Source of the DNA: Dyella sp. C11 | GTDB taxonomy: Bacteria > Pseudomonadota > Gammaproteobacteria > Xanthomonadales > Rhodanobacteraceae | Assembly (NCBI RefSeq): GCF_003121485.1 | Contig: NZ_QAVX01000012.1 | Coordinates: forward strand, 80,580 to 144,579 | Length of the DNA stretch: 64,000 nucleotides | Direction of reading: 5' to 3' | Part shown: positions 26,866 to 35,647 of the stretch, one piece after another | Layout: every line of letters starts with the position of its first letter | How positions within the stretch are numbered: the stretch's first letter is position 1 | Made by a program: the position numbers and the translations under genes | Notes under the pieces: generated by a model | Told to the model about the DNA's origin: nothing | Database searches by the model: none | Seen by the model: the letters and a program-made list of their open reading frames with translations, nothing else

Positions 26866-27297
26866 ATGCGTATCGGCAACGACCGTCGGCAAGACGATTT
26901 CGAGATCAACGTGATCTCGCTGATCGACGTGCTGCTTACCCTGCTGATGTTCTTCGTGCTCACCACCACCTTCATCCAGCACTCGCGGATGCAGGTGACC
27001 CTGCCCAAGGCCAGCGCGGAAGATCGCGACATGCAGGCACCCGCGCTCACCATCGTGGTGGACCGCGATGGCCACTTCTTCGTCGGCAGCGACGAAGTGC
27101 ATGGTGAAGGCGTGGAACCGCTCAAGCAGGCCATTGCCAATGTGGCGGGCGACGATCGCGAACGTCAGGTGACCATTCGTGCGGACGCCATGACGCCACA
27201 CCAGAATGTGGTGACCGCGATGGACGCGCTGGGCCAGCTCGGCTTCACGAAGCTGTCCATCGCCACGACACCCAGTCAGGCGGATAGCGGCCAGTGA
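26866..27297 (+). CDS. exbD: ExbD/TolR family protein
   Basis: This is the periplasm-facing partner of ExbB. The 143-residue protein has a short cytoplasmic N-terminus (MRIGNDRRQDDFEINVISLIDVLLTLLMFFVLTTTF) in which LIDVLL carries the proton-relay Asp at the start of the single helix, then a periplasmic domain ending RADAMTPHQNVVTAMDALGQLGFTKLSIAT, typical of ExbD. It starts three bases after exbB and overlaps the msbA GTG by four bases. Confidence 0.93.
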   Translation: MRIGNDRRQDDFEINVISLIDVLLTLLMFFVLTTTFIQHSRMQVTLPKASAEDRDMQAPALTIVVDRDGHFFVGSDEVHGEGVEPLKQAIANVAGDDRERQVTIRADAMTPHQNVVTAMDALGQLGFTKLSIATTPSQADSGQ

Positions 27298-29066
27298 GCA
27301 ACGGCAAGGTCAAGATCTGGGACGCGCACACGATCCAGATCTACAAGCGGCTGCTGGGCTATACCAAGCGTTTCTGGCCGGTGGGGCTGATCGCCATCGC
27401 GGGCATGATCGTCGACGGTGGCGGCCTGGCCGTGTTCACCAAGCTGCTCAAGCCGATGATCGACAAGCTCTTCACCGAGAAAGATCCGGTGATGATCTTC
27501 TGGATGCCGATCTGGATCGTGATGGTGTTTCTGGTGCGCGGCGTCGGCACGTTCGCCAGCAGCTATGGCGTGGCCTACATCGGGCGCAACGTCGTCAATG
27601 CGATCCAGCGCGACGTGTTTGCCGCTTACCTGCGGTTGCCAGCCTCCTTTTTTGGCAGGGAACACTCGGGGCATCAGGTCTCGCGCATCACCTACACCAG
27701 TGAGCAGGTGGCGGTTGCTTCCACCGACGCGGTGAAAGTGGTGATCACCGAAGGCGTCACCGTCATTGGCATGTTGTACGCCATGCTCAGCACCAGCGCC
27801 TACCTGACGATGGCGCTCTTCGTGATGGTGCCGCTGATCGCGCTGATCGCCAGCGTTGTCAGTCGCCGGTACCGCACGATCAGTCGCCGCATCCAGAGCA
27901 CCATGGGCGGGGTGACCGGCACGGTCGAAGAATCGGTGCAGGCGCATCGTGAGATTCGCGTCTATGGCGGCCAGGAACAGGCAGCGTCGCGCTTCAAGGA
28001 CGTCACCGATAACACGCGCCGCCTCAATCTGAAGATCGCATCCACGAATGCCCAGTCAAGTTCGGCCATCCAGACGGTGGCCGCGTTGGCATTGGCTGTG
28101 ATGGTTTTTCTGGCGACGCGCCCGTTCGAAATCGAGAAGATGTCGGCCGGTGACTTCATCGTGGTCTTGACCGCCATGGGCGGCATGATGCCGTCGCTGC
28201 GGCGGCTTGCGAACGTCCAGTCCAACATCCAGAGCGGCATGTCGGCGGCGGAGAATCTCTTCGAGATCATCGACACGGCGCCCGAAGTGGATGCCGGCAC
28301 CCGCGTGCTCGATCGAACGCAGGGTGATATCCGGTTTGAAGATGTCAGCCTCAAGTACGCGCGCGGTGATCTGGAAGCACTGCGTGGCATCAACCTGCAT
28401 TGCGCGCCGGGTACGGTCACGGCATTGGTCGGCCGCTCCGGCAGCGGCAAGAGCAGCCTGGTCAGTCTTCTTCCGCGATTCAACGAGCCCACGACCGGCC
28501 ACATCCTGATCGATGGCGCCAACTACGAGAGCTTCACGCTTGCATCGCTGCGTCGCCAGATCGCATGGGTCGGCCAGAGCGTGGTGCTGTTCGATGGCAC
28601 CGTGGCGGAAAACATTGCGTACGGCGAACTCGCCGGCGCGAGCGAGGCCGACATCATCGCGGCGGCGCAGGCGGCCAACGCGTGGGAATTCATCCAGAAG
28701 ATGCCCGGCGGCATCCACTGCGCGATTGGGCAGGGCGGCAACCTGCTGTCGGGCGGCCAGCGTCAGCGTCTCGCGATTGCACGCGCGATTCTGAAGAACG
28801 CACCGATCCTTGTGCTGGACGAAGCCACCAGCGCGCTCGATACCGAATCCGAGCGTCTGATCCAGCAGGCGCTGCAGGGCCTGATGAAGGACCGCACGAC
28901 ATTGGTGATCGCGCATCGCCTGTCCACCATCGAGCATGCCGACCAGATCGCCGTGATGGATCAGGGCCGCATTGTCGAACGTGGCACGCACGCCGAATTG
29001 CTCGCTCAGAACGGCCATTACGCGGCGCTGCACCGCATGCAGTTCCACAGCCAGCCTGGTGATTGA
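27294..29066 (+). CDS. msbA: Lipid A export ATP-binding/permease protein MsbA
   Basis: MsbA flips core-lipid A across the inner membrane. It starts at GTG overlapping exbD. The 590-residue half-transporter has six N-terminal helices (about 20-320), then a nucleotide-binding domain with Walker A GRSGSGKSS, the MsbA-like IAWVGQSVVLFDGTVAENIAYG Q-loop, signature LLSGGQRQR, Walker B ILVLDEATSALD and switch AHRLSTIE. FDGTVAENIAYG and the adjacent lpxK gene favour MsbA over other ABC exporters. Confidence 0.93.
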   Translation: MSNGKVKIWDAHTIQIYKRLLGYTKRFWPVGLIAIAGMIVDGGGLAVFTKLLKPMIDKLFTEKDPVMIFWMPIWIVMVFLVRGVGTFASSYGVAYIGRNVVNAIQRDVFAAYLRLPASFFGREHSGHQVSRITYTSEQVAVASTDAVKVVITEGVTVIGMLYAMLSTSAYLTMALFVMVPLIALIASVVSRRYRTISRRIQSTMGGVTGTVEESVQAHREIRVYGGQEQAASRFKDVTDNTRRLNLKIASTNAQSSSAIQTVAALALAVMVFLATRPFEIEKMSAGDFIVVLTAMGGMMPSLRRLANVQSNIQSGMSAAENLFEIIDTAPEVDAGTRVLDRTQGDIRFEDVSLKYARGDLEALRGINLHCAPGTVTALVGRSGSGKSSLVSLLPRFNEPTTGHILIDGANYESFTLASLRRQIAWVGQSVVLFDGTVAENIAYGELAGASEADIIAAAQAANAWEFIQKMPGGIHCAIGQGGNLLSGGQRQRLAIARAILKNAPILVLDEATSALDTESERLIQQALQGLMKDRTTLVIAHRLSTIEHADQIAVMDQGRIVERGTHAELLAQNGHYAALHRMQFHSQPGD

Positions 29067-29075
29067 GGCCGTGGC

Positions 29076-30056
29076 ATGACGCTGACCGAACGGCTCGAAG
29101 CGGCCTGGTACGGTTCGGCGCGCGCCCCGTGGTGGACCGGTCCGCTCTCCTGGCTTTATGGCGGCCTTACAGCGTTGAGGCGTGCGCTGTATCGCACGGG
29201 CGTGTTGCGTGCCACGCGGTTGTCCGTTCCCGTCATCGTCATCGGCAACATCAGCGTAGGTGGTACAGGCAAGACGCCATTGACCATCGCGCTGGCTGAC
29301 GCACTTCGCGAACGCGGTTACACGCCGGGCGTCGTGAGTCGTGGATACGGTGGCACGCAGAAGGAACCGCTGCGGCTCGGTGATACGCCCGATCCCGCAC
29401 AAGTGGGCGACGAACCGTGCCTGATTCGTGCCAGCGGAACGCCGGTAGCCGTGGGGCGCGATCGGCCGGCCGCCGCCGCGCTCCTGATCGATGCAGGCTG
29501 CAACGTGGTGATTGCCGACGATGGCCTCCAGCACTACGCCTTGGCGCGTGATGTGGAAATCTGCGTGATCGATGGTGCGCGCCGCTTCGGCAACAGCCGT
29601 TTGCTGCCGGCCGGACCGCTACGCGAGCCTTTATCGCGCCTGCATCACGTGGATTTCCGCGTCTGCAACGGTGGAGCGGTGGCGCAGGGCGATATCCCCA
29701 TGTCTCTGAAAGGTGGCATCGCCCGCGCGCTGGCCGATGACCACGCCAAGCCGCTGGCAGACTTCGCCGGACAAACGGTGCACGCCGTGGCTGCCATCGG
29801 TCATCCGCTGCGCTTCTTTGCCAGCCTGCGCGCGCAGGGCATCGAGGTGGTCGAGCACCCGTTTCCCGATCATCACCTGTTTACGGCGGGCGACCTGTCG
29901 TTCGGCGACTGCAAGCCCGTACTGATGACCGAAAAGGACGCCGTAAAGTGCCGTCCCTTCGCACAGGCGCACTGGTGGACGGTGCCCGTGCGGGCCGATT
30001 TGCCGCCAAGTTTTTTTGATGATGTCGTGGCGCGTCTGAAACGGACCATGCGCTGA
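29076..30056 (+). CDS. lpxK: Tetraacyldisaccharide 4'-kinase
   Basis: LpxK phosphorylates the 4' position of the lipid A disaccharide at the inner membrane. The 326-residue protein has the membrane-associated N-terminal helix region (WWTGPLSWLYGGLTALRRALY), the P-loop GNISVGGTGKTPLTIALA, the catalytic Asp region IADDGLQHYALARDVEICVID, and DHHLFTAGDL followed by LMTEKDAVKC, all LpxK hallmarks. It follows msbA by nine bases, the classical pair. A strong bidirectional terminator follows. Confidence 0.95.
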   Translation: MTLTERLEAAWYGSARAPWWTGPLSWLYGGLTALRRALYRTGVLRATRLSVPVIVIGNISVGGTGKTPLTIALADALRERGYTPGVVSRGYGGTQKEPLRLGDTPDPAQVGDEPCLIRASGTPVAVGRDRPAAAALLIDAGCNVVIADDGLQHYALARDVEICVIDGARRFGNSRLLPAGPLREPLSRLHHVDFRVCNGGAVAQGDIPMSLKGGIARALADDHAKPLADFAGQTVHAVAAIGHPLRFFASLRAQGIEVVEHPFPDHHLFTAGDLSFGDCKPVLMTEKDAVKCRPFAQAHWWTVPVRADLPPSFFDDVVARLKRTMR

Positions 30057-30066
30057 GTGCGACAAC

Positions 30067-30099
30067 AAAAAAAAGCCGACCCGCGAAGGTCGGCTTTTT
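30067..30099. terminator. Bidirectional intrinsic terminator between lpxK and glycine-zipper gene
   Basis: AGCCGACC-CGCGAA-GGTCGGCT is an eight-base-pair stem flanked by a run of eight A and a run of five T. It can therefore end transcripts arriving from both convergent genes. Confidence 0.9.
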
Positions 30100-30121
30100 C
30101 TTTGATCGTTGGCGCAGCTGA

Positions 30122-30589
30122 TTACTGGATGCGAACGATATTGCCCTGCGGGTCGATCTGCACAAGGTCGCCGGTGCGGATGGCGCTGGCATCGGGCACG
30201 GTCACGTTGCTGTAGGCACCGTTGCCCATGCGAATGCGCAGGGTGTAGCTGGCGTTCGGGCGGCCGCTGTTGGCGCCGATGCGGTTGCCCGCATAACCGC
30301 CGCCCACGGCGCCGGCGACGGTGGCCAGGGTGTTGCCCTTGCCCTTGCCGACCTGGTTGCCCAGCACGCCGCCGGCGATGCCGCCGATGATGGTGCCGGC
30401 CATGCTGTGGTCATTGCCTTGGGTGATGTTCTGGTCGATCGCTTCCACCGTGCCGCACTGGTCACAGCGGAGGTAGATGCCGTCGTTGCGGACCAGCACG
30501 CCGCTACGCGCCTGCTGGGCGCTGGCGGCAAACGGGCTGGCTACAAGCAGGGCGGCCAGCGACAACACGGCGAGACGGGGGTTGAACAT
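30122..30589 (-). CDS. Secreted glycine-zipper 2TM domain protein
   Basis: This 155-residue protein starts MFNPRLAVLSLAALLVASPFAASAQQ, a type I signal peptide without lipobox; GGAGAGAG precedes the ATG, so this start is chosen over one five codons upstream. Features are YLRCDQCGTVEAI, the glycine zipper GTIIGGIAGGVLGNQVGKGKGN with VAGAVGGGYAGNRIG, and the C-terminal domain YTLRIRMGNGAYSNVTVPDAS to GNIVRIQ. It is a paralogue of the lipoproteins at 14186 and 14779, here without the lipid anchor. The function is unknown. Confidence 0.85.
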   Translation of the reverse strand: MFNPRLAVLSLAALLVASPFAASAQQARSGVLVRNDGIYLRCDQCGTVEAIDQNITQGNDHSMAGTIIGGIAGGVLGNQVGKGKGNTLATVAGAVGGGYAGNRIGANSGRPNASYTLRIRMGNGAYSNVTVPDASAIRTGDLVQIDPQGNIVRIQ

Positions 30590-30751
30590 GGACTCTCTCT
30601 CCATTGAGGGGGCGTTACGTCCCCAGTCTAGCGAGACTCACTGAATGGCGGACTGAATGATCGGGCAAAAGACCCGTATCATGTGCACTTTTCCGGCCGC
30701 TCGCAGTGACCCTTGCGGCACCCCGCGAAAGCCACGCACATCGGAGTCGCC

Positions 30752-31150
30752 ATGAGCCTTATCCAAGTCCCGGTTTCCTACGGCGAGCTGATCGACAAGA
30801 TCACCATCCTGGAGATCAAGTCCAAGCAGATCACCGACGCGGCCAAGCTGGCCAACGTCCGCACCGAGCTGGACCTGCTCAACGCCACCTGGGCAAGCCA
30901 CCCGGCCTCGCAGACCGATATTTCTTCCGAGCGCGCCCGCCTGCTGGCGGTGAACGAAGCGCTGTGGGATATCGAAGACCGCATCCGCCTGAAGGAAAAG
31001 GCGCAGGCGTTCGACGCCGAATTCATCGAACTGGCACGTTCGGTCTATTTCCAGAACGACGACCGCGCCGCCGTAAAGCGCGAGATCAACCTCAAGCTCG
31101 GCTCGCAGCTGGTGGAAGAGAAGTTCTATCAGGACTACCGACAGCCCTGA
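30752..31150 (+). CDS. DUF6165 family protein
   Basis: This 132-residue soluble protein starts MSLIQVPVSYGELIDKITILEIK with CGGAG upstream. It is highly helical and charged; LLAVNEALWDIEDRIRLKEKAQ and AVKREINLKLGSQLVEEKFY fit the DUF6165 family, small proteins of unknown function often seen near sugar or lipopolysaccharide genes. No catalytic motif, signal peptide or membrane helix is visible. It stands alone between a divergent glycine-zipper gene and the left edge of the T6SS island. Confidence 0.7.
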   Translation: MSLIQVPVSYGELIDKITILEIKSKQITDAAKLANVRTELDLLNATWASHPASQTDISSERARLLAVNEALWDIEDRIRLKEKAQAFDAEFIELARSVYFQNDDRAAVKREINLKLGSQLVEEKFYQDYRQP

Positions 31151-31223
31151 GCGCTCCTGGGGCGCCTCAGATCGTAATCTCCGCGCCGCCGGTATGCCCC
31201 CGCCCGTAGGCGGAGGGACATGA

Positions 31224-34200
31224 CTATCCGCGCACGGGTGGCTTGCTCTCTGCCTTGAGAGACGACGCTTCGGTAGGCGCAACTGGCCGGGCCCCATCCT
31301 GCAGCAGGGTGCGTGGCAGGGTGAAGTTGTTGAAGATGCGTTGCGTGAAAGGGTTATTGGCCTTCTCGACAACTACGCGATAGCGCATCGCTGCGCCGTC
31401 GTCGGCTGTGAAGCTCAGATCAATGCTGGTGGGGGTCGTGCCGGTGAGTTGGCCACGGCTGAGCAAGCGGAACATAGACCAGGGCCCACGGAAGACCAGG
31501 CTGCTGCTGTTGCCGCTGCTGTTGACCAGGGTCACCCGGCTGTCGGTGCTATTGCCCAGGCTATTGGGCCAGATCAAACCTACGCTGTTACTGGGCCCAT
31601 GGTCGTAGGAGATCAGCTGGCCTTCGATGCCCAGCACGCTGCTGCGGCGGTTTGGCGTGAGGCCAAGCGGCGTGACATTGAACTGCACATTGAGCGCACC
31701 GCGATTGTTGAAGAACGCATCACGGATACGGTTGGCTGCCTCCAACTGAGTCAGCACGTCGGTGCGTACCAGATAGCCGCTGCGACGTTCGGAATACAGC
31801 GCATCCAGATTGTCTTCCAGCAAGGTCTTCAGGTATTTGTCGCGAAACTGCTGCAATCGTCCCTGAGGGCCGAAGAAGGCCTCGAAGTCCTCCAGCGAGG
31901 CATCCGACGTGCTGGCTGGATTGAACGGGTAGCGTCCTGCCAGGTGTTCGCTGTAAAAACTGTAGACATCGGTATCCCAGCGACGCTCCAGTTCGTGCAG
32001 CGCTTCGACCAGCAGCACTTGTGACGATTCGTCAGCTATCTTTTTTACTTGCCCATTCAGTGGCTCCGGCAGGCCAGCGGCCATGCGCTGCACGATCCCG
32101 ATCGGGTCCTGTCCCTTGAGCGCAAAGCGGTCCAGCACCATGGCCAGCGCAGCTTTGCCGCGGTCCGGACTGTCTTTGACACTTTTCACGGCGTCGCGAA
32201 CATTGCCGATGGCCACCATGGTTTCGTCCATGTACGCCGGCTTGTCACCTTTGCCCACCAGCAGGTCGGCCAGCGGCGCAAAAGATCGCGCGATATCCGC
32301 CGTCAGCTGCAGGCTTGCCGCGTCGTTGGCGGAAGCAGGGGCTTTGGCGTTGCCATCGGGGAGGAGGGGATTGAGCTGCGTGTTGTCGCGCACCGTTTCC
32401 ACCAGTCGGCGCATGGGTGCCGCCGGGCTGGTGAGGCTCTCCAGGACAGTCACCGCCTGGCCGATGTCGTTGAAGTCAACCACGTCAAGTTGGTTGATGC
32501 CCTGGCGCCAGTTCGCCAGGTAGTCGGCGGTGTAGATGGTACGAATGCGCCCGGCCAAGGCCTGCTTGTCCGACGCGGAGTAGTCAATGCGATTACGTTG
32601 ACCCAGCGTCCATTCGTCGATCATCGCCAGATCGGTCAAGTCCTGGCTGTGAGGCTCGAAGTAGCCGTGGAAACCCTTGGCGGTAAGCAGTGCATCGATG
32701 CGTGCCGTCTGGGGAGATTCGCCGGATGATTTGACTTGGTAGACGATATCGAATGCCGGGCCAATTTCATGACGCAGATCCAGCGGAGCATGCAATGTTT
32801 CACCCGCCTGCTGTTGCATGGTCAGGTACACGCGTTGCGGCATCGGAATCTGCCGCAGCTGCTGCTGCAACTCCGCGATCCGCTGGCGATAAGCCGGAAG
32901 ATCGGCATCGGCATACTTCATGGCGTAGTCGAGATGCCGCATCAAATTGTTCTGCACCGTGCCATCGCCGGAAAACGCCGCCTGCCAGTATTTGGCCATC
33001 CAGTCTTCCACGATGGGCGCACGGCGATTGGGGCGATCTTCGATCATTCGATACACGCGCAAGGCGGCCAGCTGATCGCTGCTGCTGGCCGCGGCCTGGT
33101 TCATGGCGTCCATCACGCCGCTCGCCAGTTCCGGCAGGAAGCGTTGGGAGAGCAATTGCAGGTAGGCCTCGTCCACCTTGGGTCCGATCTTGCGGCCCTG
33201 GTACAGGCCCATGTCCGACACCACTGGCCACGCATTGCGGTAATCGCCGTACACCGTGACTGCGTCGCGGATTTGATCCATGGGAGCCAGCAGGTTCCTG
33301 CCCGTGGGATCGGCCGTCATGTCTACCTGCTTGCCGCTGAAGTCCCGGCTCTTGGCCAGGACATTGAGCGCCAGGTCGCGGTTCAACGTGTAGTAGTGAT
33401 ACCAGCCACCCACCACCAGCAAGCCCCCCAGACTGGCGATGATCGTATGGGTCAGCAAGGCGCGCTTCTTGTCGGCCAACACCTTGACGTTGTCGCCCGC
33501 CAGACCTGCCTCGGGGTAGATGACGCGCTGAAAGAGTTGCTGAGCAAAATAGACAGTGCCGCCGCTCGCGGGCTGGGCACGGGAAATCACCGTATCCAGC
33601 TTGAAGGTCGCCGCCGCCGCGTCGACGAAGGCGTTGCTCAGCAAGCCCTGCTGGAAAACCGAGGAAAAATATACGCCGCGCGGCAGCGCCGGTGCGCCGG
33701 AGCGGTCGGCGGCGAGCACGTCCGCCAGGTAGCGAAGCAGGATGGGTAGCAGTCCGTCCAGTTCACGCGTCAGCGAGAACAAGCCTTCGCGTTGTTCGAG
33801 CGACAGCGGATCGCTCAGTGCATCGAAAACCTGTTCATTGAGTCGCGCCACCATGGCGCCATAGCGCTTGGACAATTCGTCCAGCCATGCGTCGAAGTGC
33901 TTGACCGAGGCCAGGCTGAAGGTGAAACCAAAAATAGCTTCCCGAACGCTGCGCGGCAGCCTGGCAAAGAACGTCCCGAAACCGTCCAGCTGATCACACT
34001 TGCTCAGCACCACATAGATCGGCGGCCGGGTCCCTAGATGGGCACCGAGCTCCTTCAGGCGTGTGCGCAGCATGGTTGCCTGTGCCTGTCGGTCGCTGGG
34101 CTTCTGGTTGAGGAGCGCGATCAGGTCGACCACAAGCACCACGCCATTCAGCGGTCGCCGGCTGCGGTTATGACCCAGCCAGTTGATCAGATGATTCCAT

Positions 34201-34895
34201 AGACGCTTCTTGAGTTTGTCCTCCAACGGCGCGGTCGTGGCATCGTCAGCGGGTGTGGCCTTCTTGTCGGTGCGCGTAGCCTCGTCCGGTTCGTCCGTCC
34301 GAGCCTGGCTGATCAACTCGCCCGGCATATCGATCAATACGGCTTGATCGCCCATCCACCAATCAATCGGGTAGATAAGGTCCGGATCGGCCGTACGGTC
34401 ACTCGCCGCGCGAGTGGTGCCAGTGAGATGGAAATTCTGGTTGGAGCGGTTGATGAAACTGGTCTTGCCCGCGTCCTCTGTGCCCAGCACCAGATACCAC
34501 GGCAGCTTGTACAGCGACTGGCGCCCCATGAGCGTGCTTTTGAGTACGGCCAGGTTGTTGTCGAGCGAACGCTGCTGCGCGTCGACATATTTGAAGTCCC
34601 TGTCTCTGGTCAGCTGATTTTCGCGATCTTCCTTTTCCTTGTAAGTGCGGTTACGCGCCTTCAACTGCAAGGCCCATAGCAAGGTGGGCACCAATAACAG
34701 CACCAGCGTCAGCAGTACGCGAACGGAAAGATCGGCCAACGGCTTCTTGTCGCGCCAGCTCCATTGCGGCCCCAGCCACCAGATGGCGATCAGCAGAAAC
34801 ACGATGCCGAGCAGCAGAAGCACCGGCGTGGCGCTCTTGAACTGGCGCAGCAGGCTGGTGGCGTAGCGTTTGACGAGTTGGAGAAAATACGACAT
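31224..34895 (-). CDS. tssM: T6SS membrane complex protein TssM (IcmF/VasK)
   Basis: TssM spans the inner membrane and with TssL and TssJ forms the T6SS trans-envelope channel. The start MSYFLQLVKRYATSLL is set by AAGGAAG about eight bases upstream; 1223 residues. Two N-terminal helices (about 23-41 and 58-77), a cytoplasmic GTPase-like domain with intact P-loop GTEDAGKTS (138-146), a third helix around LLTHTIIASLGGLLVVGGWY, and a long periplasmic IcmF-related C-terminal part ending in the beta-rich domain that meets TssJ. It is the last gene of the leftward T6SS operon. Confidence 0.95.
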   Translation of the reverse strand: MSYFLQLVKRYATSLLRQFKSATPVLLLLGIVFLLIAIWWLGPQWSWRDKKPLADLSVRVLLTLVLLLVPTLLWALQLKARNRTYKEKEDRENQLTRDRDFKYVDAQQRSLDNNLAVLKSTLMGRQSLYKLPWYLVLGTEDAGKTSFINRSNQNFHLTGTTRAASDRTADPDLIYPIDWWMGDQAVLIDMPGELISQARTDEPDEATRTDKKATPADDATTAPLEDKLKKRLWNHLINWLGHNRSRRPLNGVVLVVDLIALLNQKPSDRQAQATMLRTRLKELGAHLGTRPPIYVVLSKCDQLDGFGTFFARLPRSVREAIFGFTFSLASVKHFDAWLDELSKRYGAMVARLNEQVFDALSDPLSLEQREGLFSLTRELDGLLPILLRYLADVLAADRSGAPALPRGVYFSSVFQQGLLSNAFVDAAAATFKLDTVISRAQPASGGTVYFAQQLFQRVIYPEAGLAGDNVKVLADKKRALLTHTIIASLGGLLVVGGWYHYYTLNRDLALNVLAKSRDFSGKQVDMTADPTGRNLLAPMDQIRDAVTVYGDYRNAWPVVSDMGLYQGRKIGPKVDEAYLQLLSQRFLPELASGVMDAMNQAAASSSDQLAALRVYRMIEDRPNRRAPIVEDWMAKYWQAAFSGDGTVQNNLMRHLDYAMKYADADLPAYRQRIAELQQQLRQIPMPQRVYLTMQQQAGETLHAPLDLRHEIGPAFDIVYQVKSSGESPQTARIDALLTAKGFHGYFEPHSQDLTDLAMIDEWTLGQRNRIDYSASDKQALAGRIRTIYTADYLANWRQGINQLDVVDFNDIGQAVTVLESLTSPAAPMRRLVETVRDNTQLNPLLPDGNAKAPASANDAASLQLTADIARSFAPLADLLVGKGDKPAYMDETMVAIGNVRDAVKSVKDSPDRGKAALAMVLDRFALKGQDPIGIVQRMAAGLPEPLNGQVKKIADESSQVLLVEALHELERRWDTDVYSFYSEHLAGRYPFNPASTSDASLEDFEAFFGPQGRLQQFRDKYLKTLLEDNLDALYSERRSGYLVRTDVLTQLEAANRIRDAFFNNRGALNVQFNVTPLGLTPNRRSSVLGIEGQLISYDHGPSNSVGLIWPNSLGNSTDSRVTLVNSSGNSSSLVFRGPWSMFRLLSRGQLTGTTPTSIDLSFTADDGAAMRYRVVVEKANNPFTQRIFNNFTLPRTLLQDGARPVAPTEASSLKAESKPPVRG

Positions 34896-35002
34896 GACTG
34901 AACTTCCTTGTGTCCTTGGTACGTCGTTAAAAATCAACGTACGGCGTGCTTGGTATCGGCGCTGATGTGTTTGTTAGGCGTCAGGTGTTTTGACAGACGC
35001 GA

Positions 35003-35635
35003 TTACCAGCTGTCATAGGGGATGCCATGTTCTTCGATGTATTTTTTGGCTTCGTCGGAGAGGGGATAGGCATAGCCTTTGCCCCAGCCTTGACCAGGCC
35101 CCAGCGCTTCTACCTCTGCGTAATCGCGCAAAATTTCTACGCGCGATAAGCTGGTGCCACTAACCCAAACCACGACACGACCGCCTGGCGCTACGCCGAT
35201 GGCGATGTCATTGCGGCAGGTAGTCTCGCTTTTACCGTTCCACTGGAACGTCTCTTTCTTCACCAAGGCTTGCCGCATAGCCTCGGGCACGGTGAATTGC
35301 CAGCTATAGGTCTGCGGCTCGGCCAACGATTGCCAGCGGATAAACACCTCCATAGGAGCGCCGGCACTATCGATGATGGTGCGATCGGCCATCCAGCGAC
35401 CGTTATCCCACCCCTCGGTTTGCGCCAGTTCGCCAACCACACCTTGTGGAATCTTCACCCAGCGGCCACGGTCGTCTTTGACTTCCAGTGTTTCGACCCA
35501 CGCTTCCATGTGGTTAGGGGCAACGACGCCCATCGCCCAATGCCCGCAGAAGTTGGGCTTGAACTTCGACGGTGTATCGGCACATGCCGGCAGGCTTGCC
35601 ACTAGCAGAAGTAGTCCTAGCGAACGCCATCTCAT
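35003..35635 (-). CDS. DUF2931-like lipoprotein, probable immunity protein for the PAAR-Tle1 effector
   Basis: This 210-residue protein has lipobox LPAC (Cys18) after MRWRSLGLLLLVAS, so a periplasm-facing lipoprotein is predicted. The ATG at 35635 has GAAGAGAG at good distance; the ATG six bases earlier is an alternative. The body (HMEAWVETLEVKDDRGRWVK, PMEVFIRWQSLAEPQTYSWQ, LSDEAKKYIEEHGIPYDSW) looks like DUF2931 and is clearly paralogous to the product at 37639-38370. It starts 12 bases after the lipase effector gene. An immunity role is inferred from location, periplasmic targeting and duplication. Confidence 0.7.
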   Translation of the reverse strand: MRWRSLGLLLLVASLPACADTPSKFKPNFCGHWAMGVVAPNHMEAWVETLEVKDDRGRWVKIPQGVVGELAQTEGWDNGRWMADRTIIDSAGAPMEVFIRWQSLAEPQTYSWQFTVPEAMRQALVKKETFQWNGKSETTCRNDIAIGVAPGGRVVVWVSGTSLSRVEILRDYAEVEALGPGQGWGKGYAYPLSDEAKKYIEEHGIPYDSW

Positions 35636-35647
35636 AAGCATCTCTCT

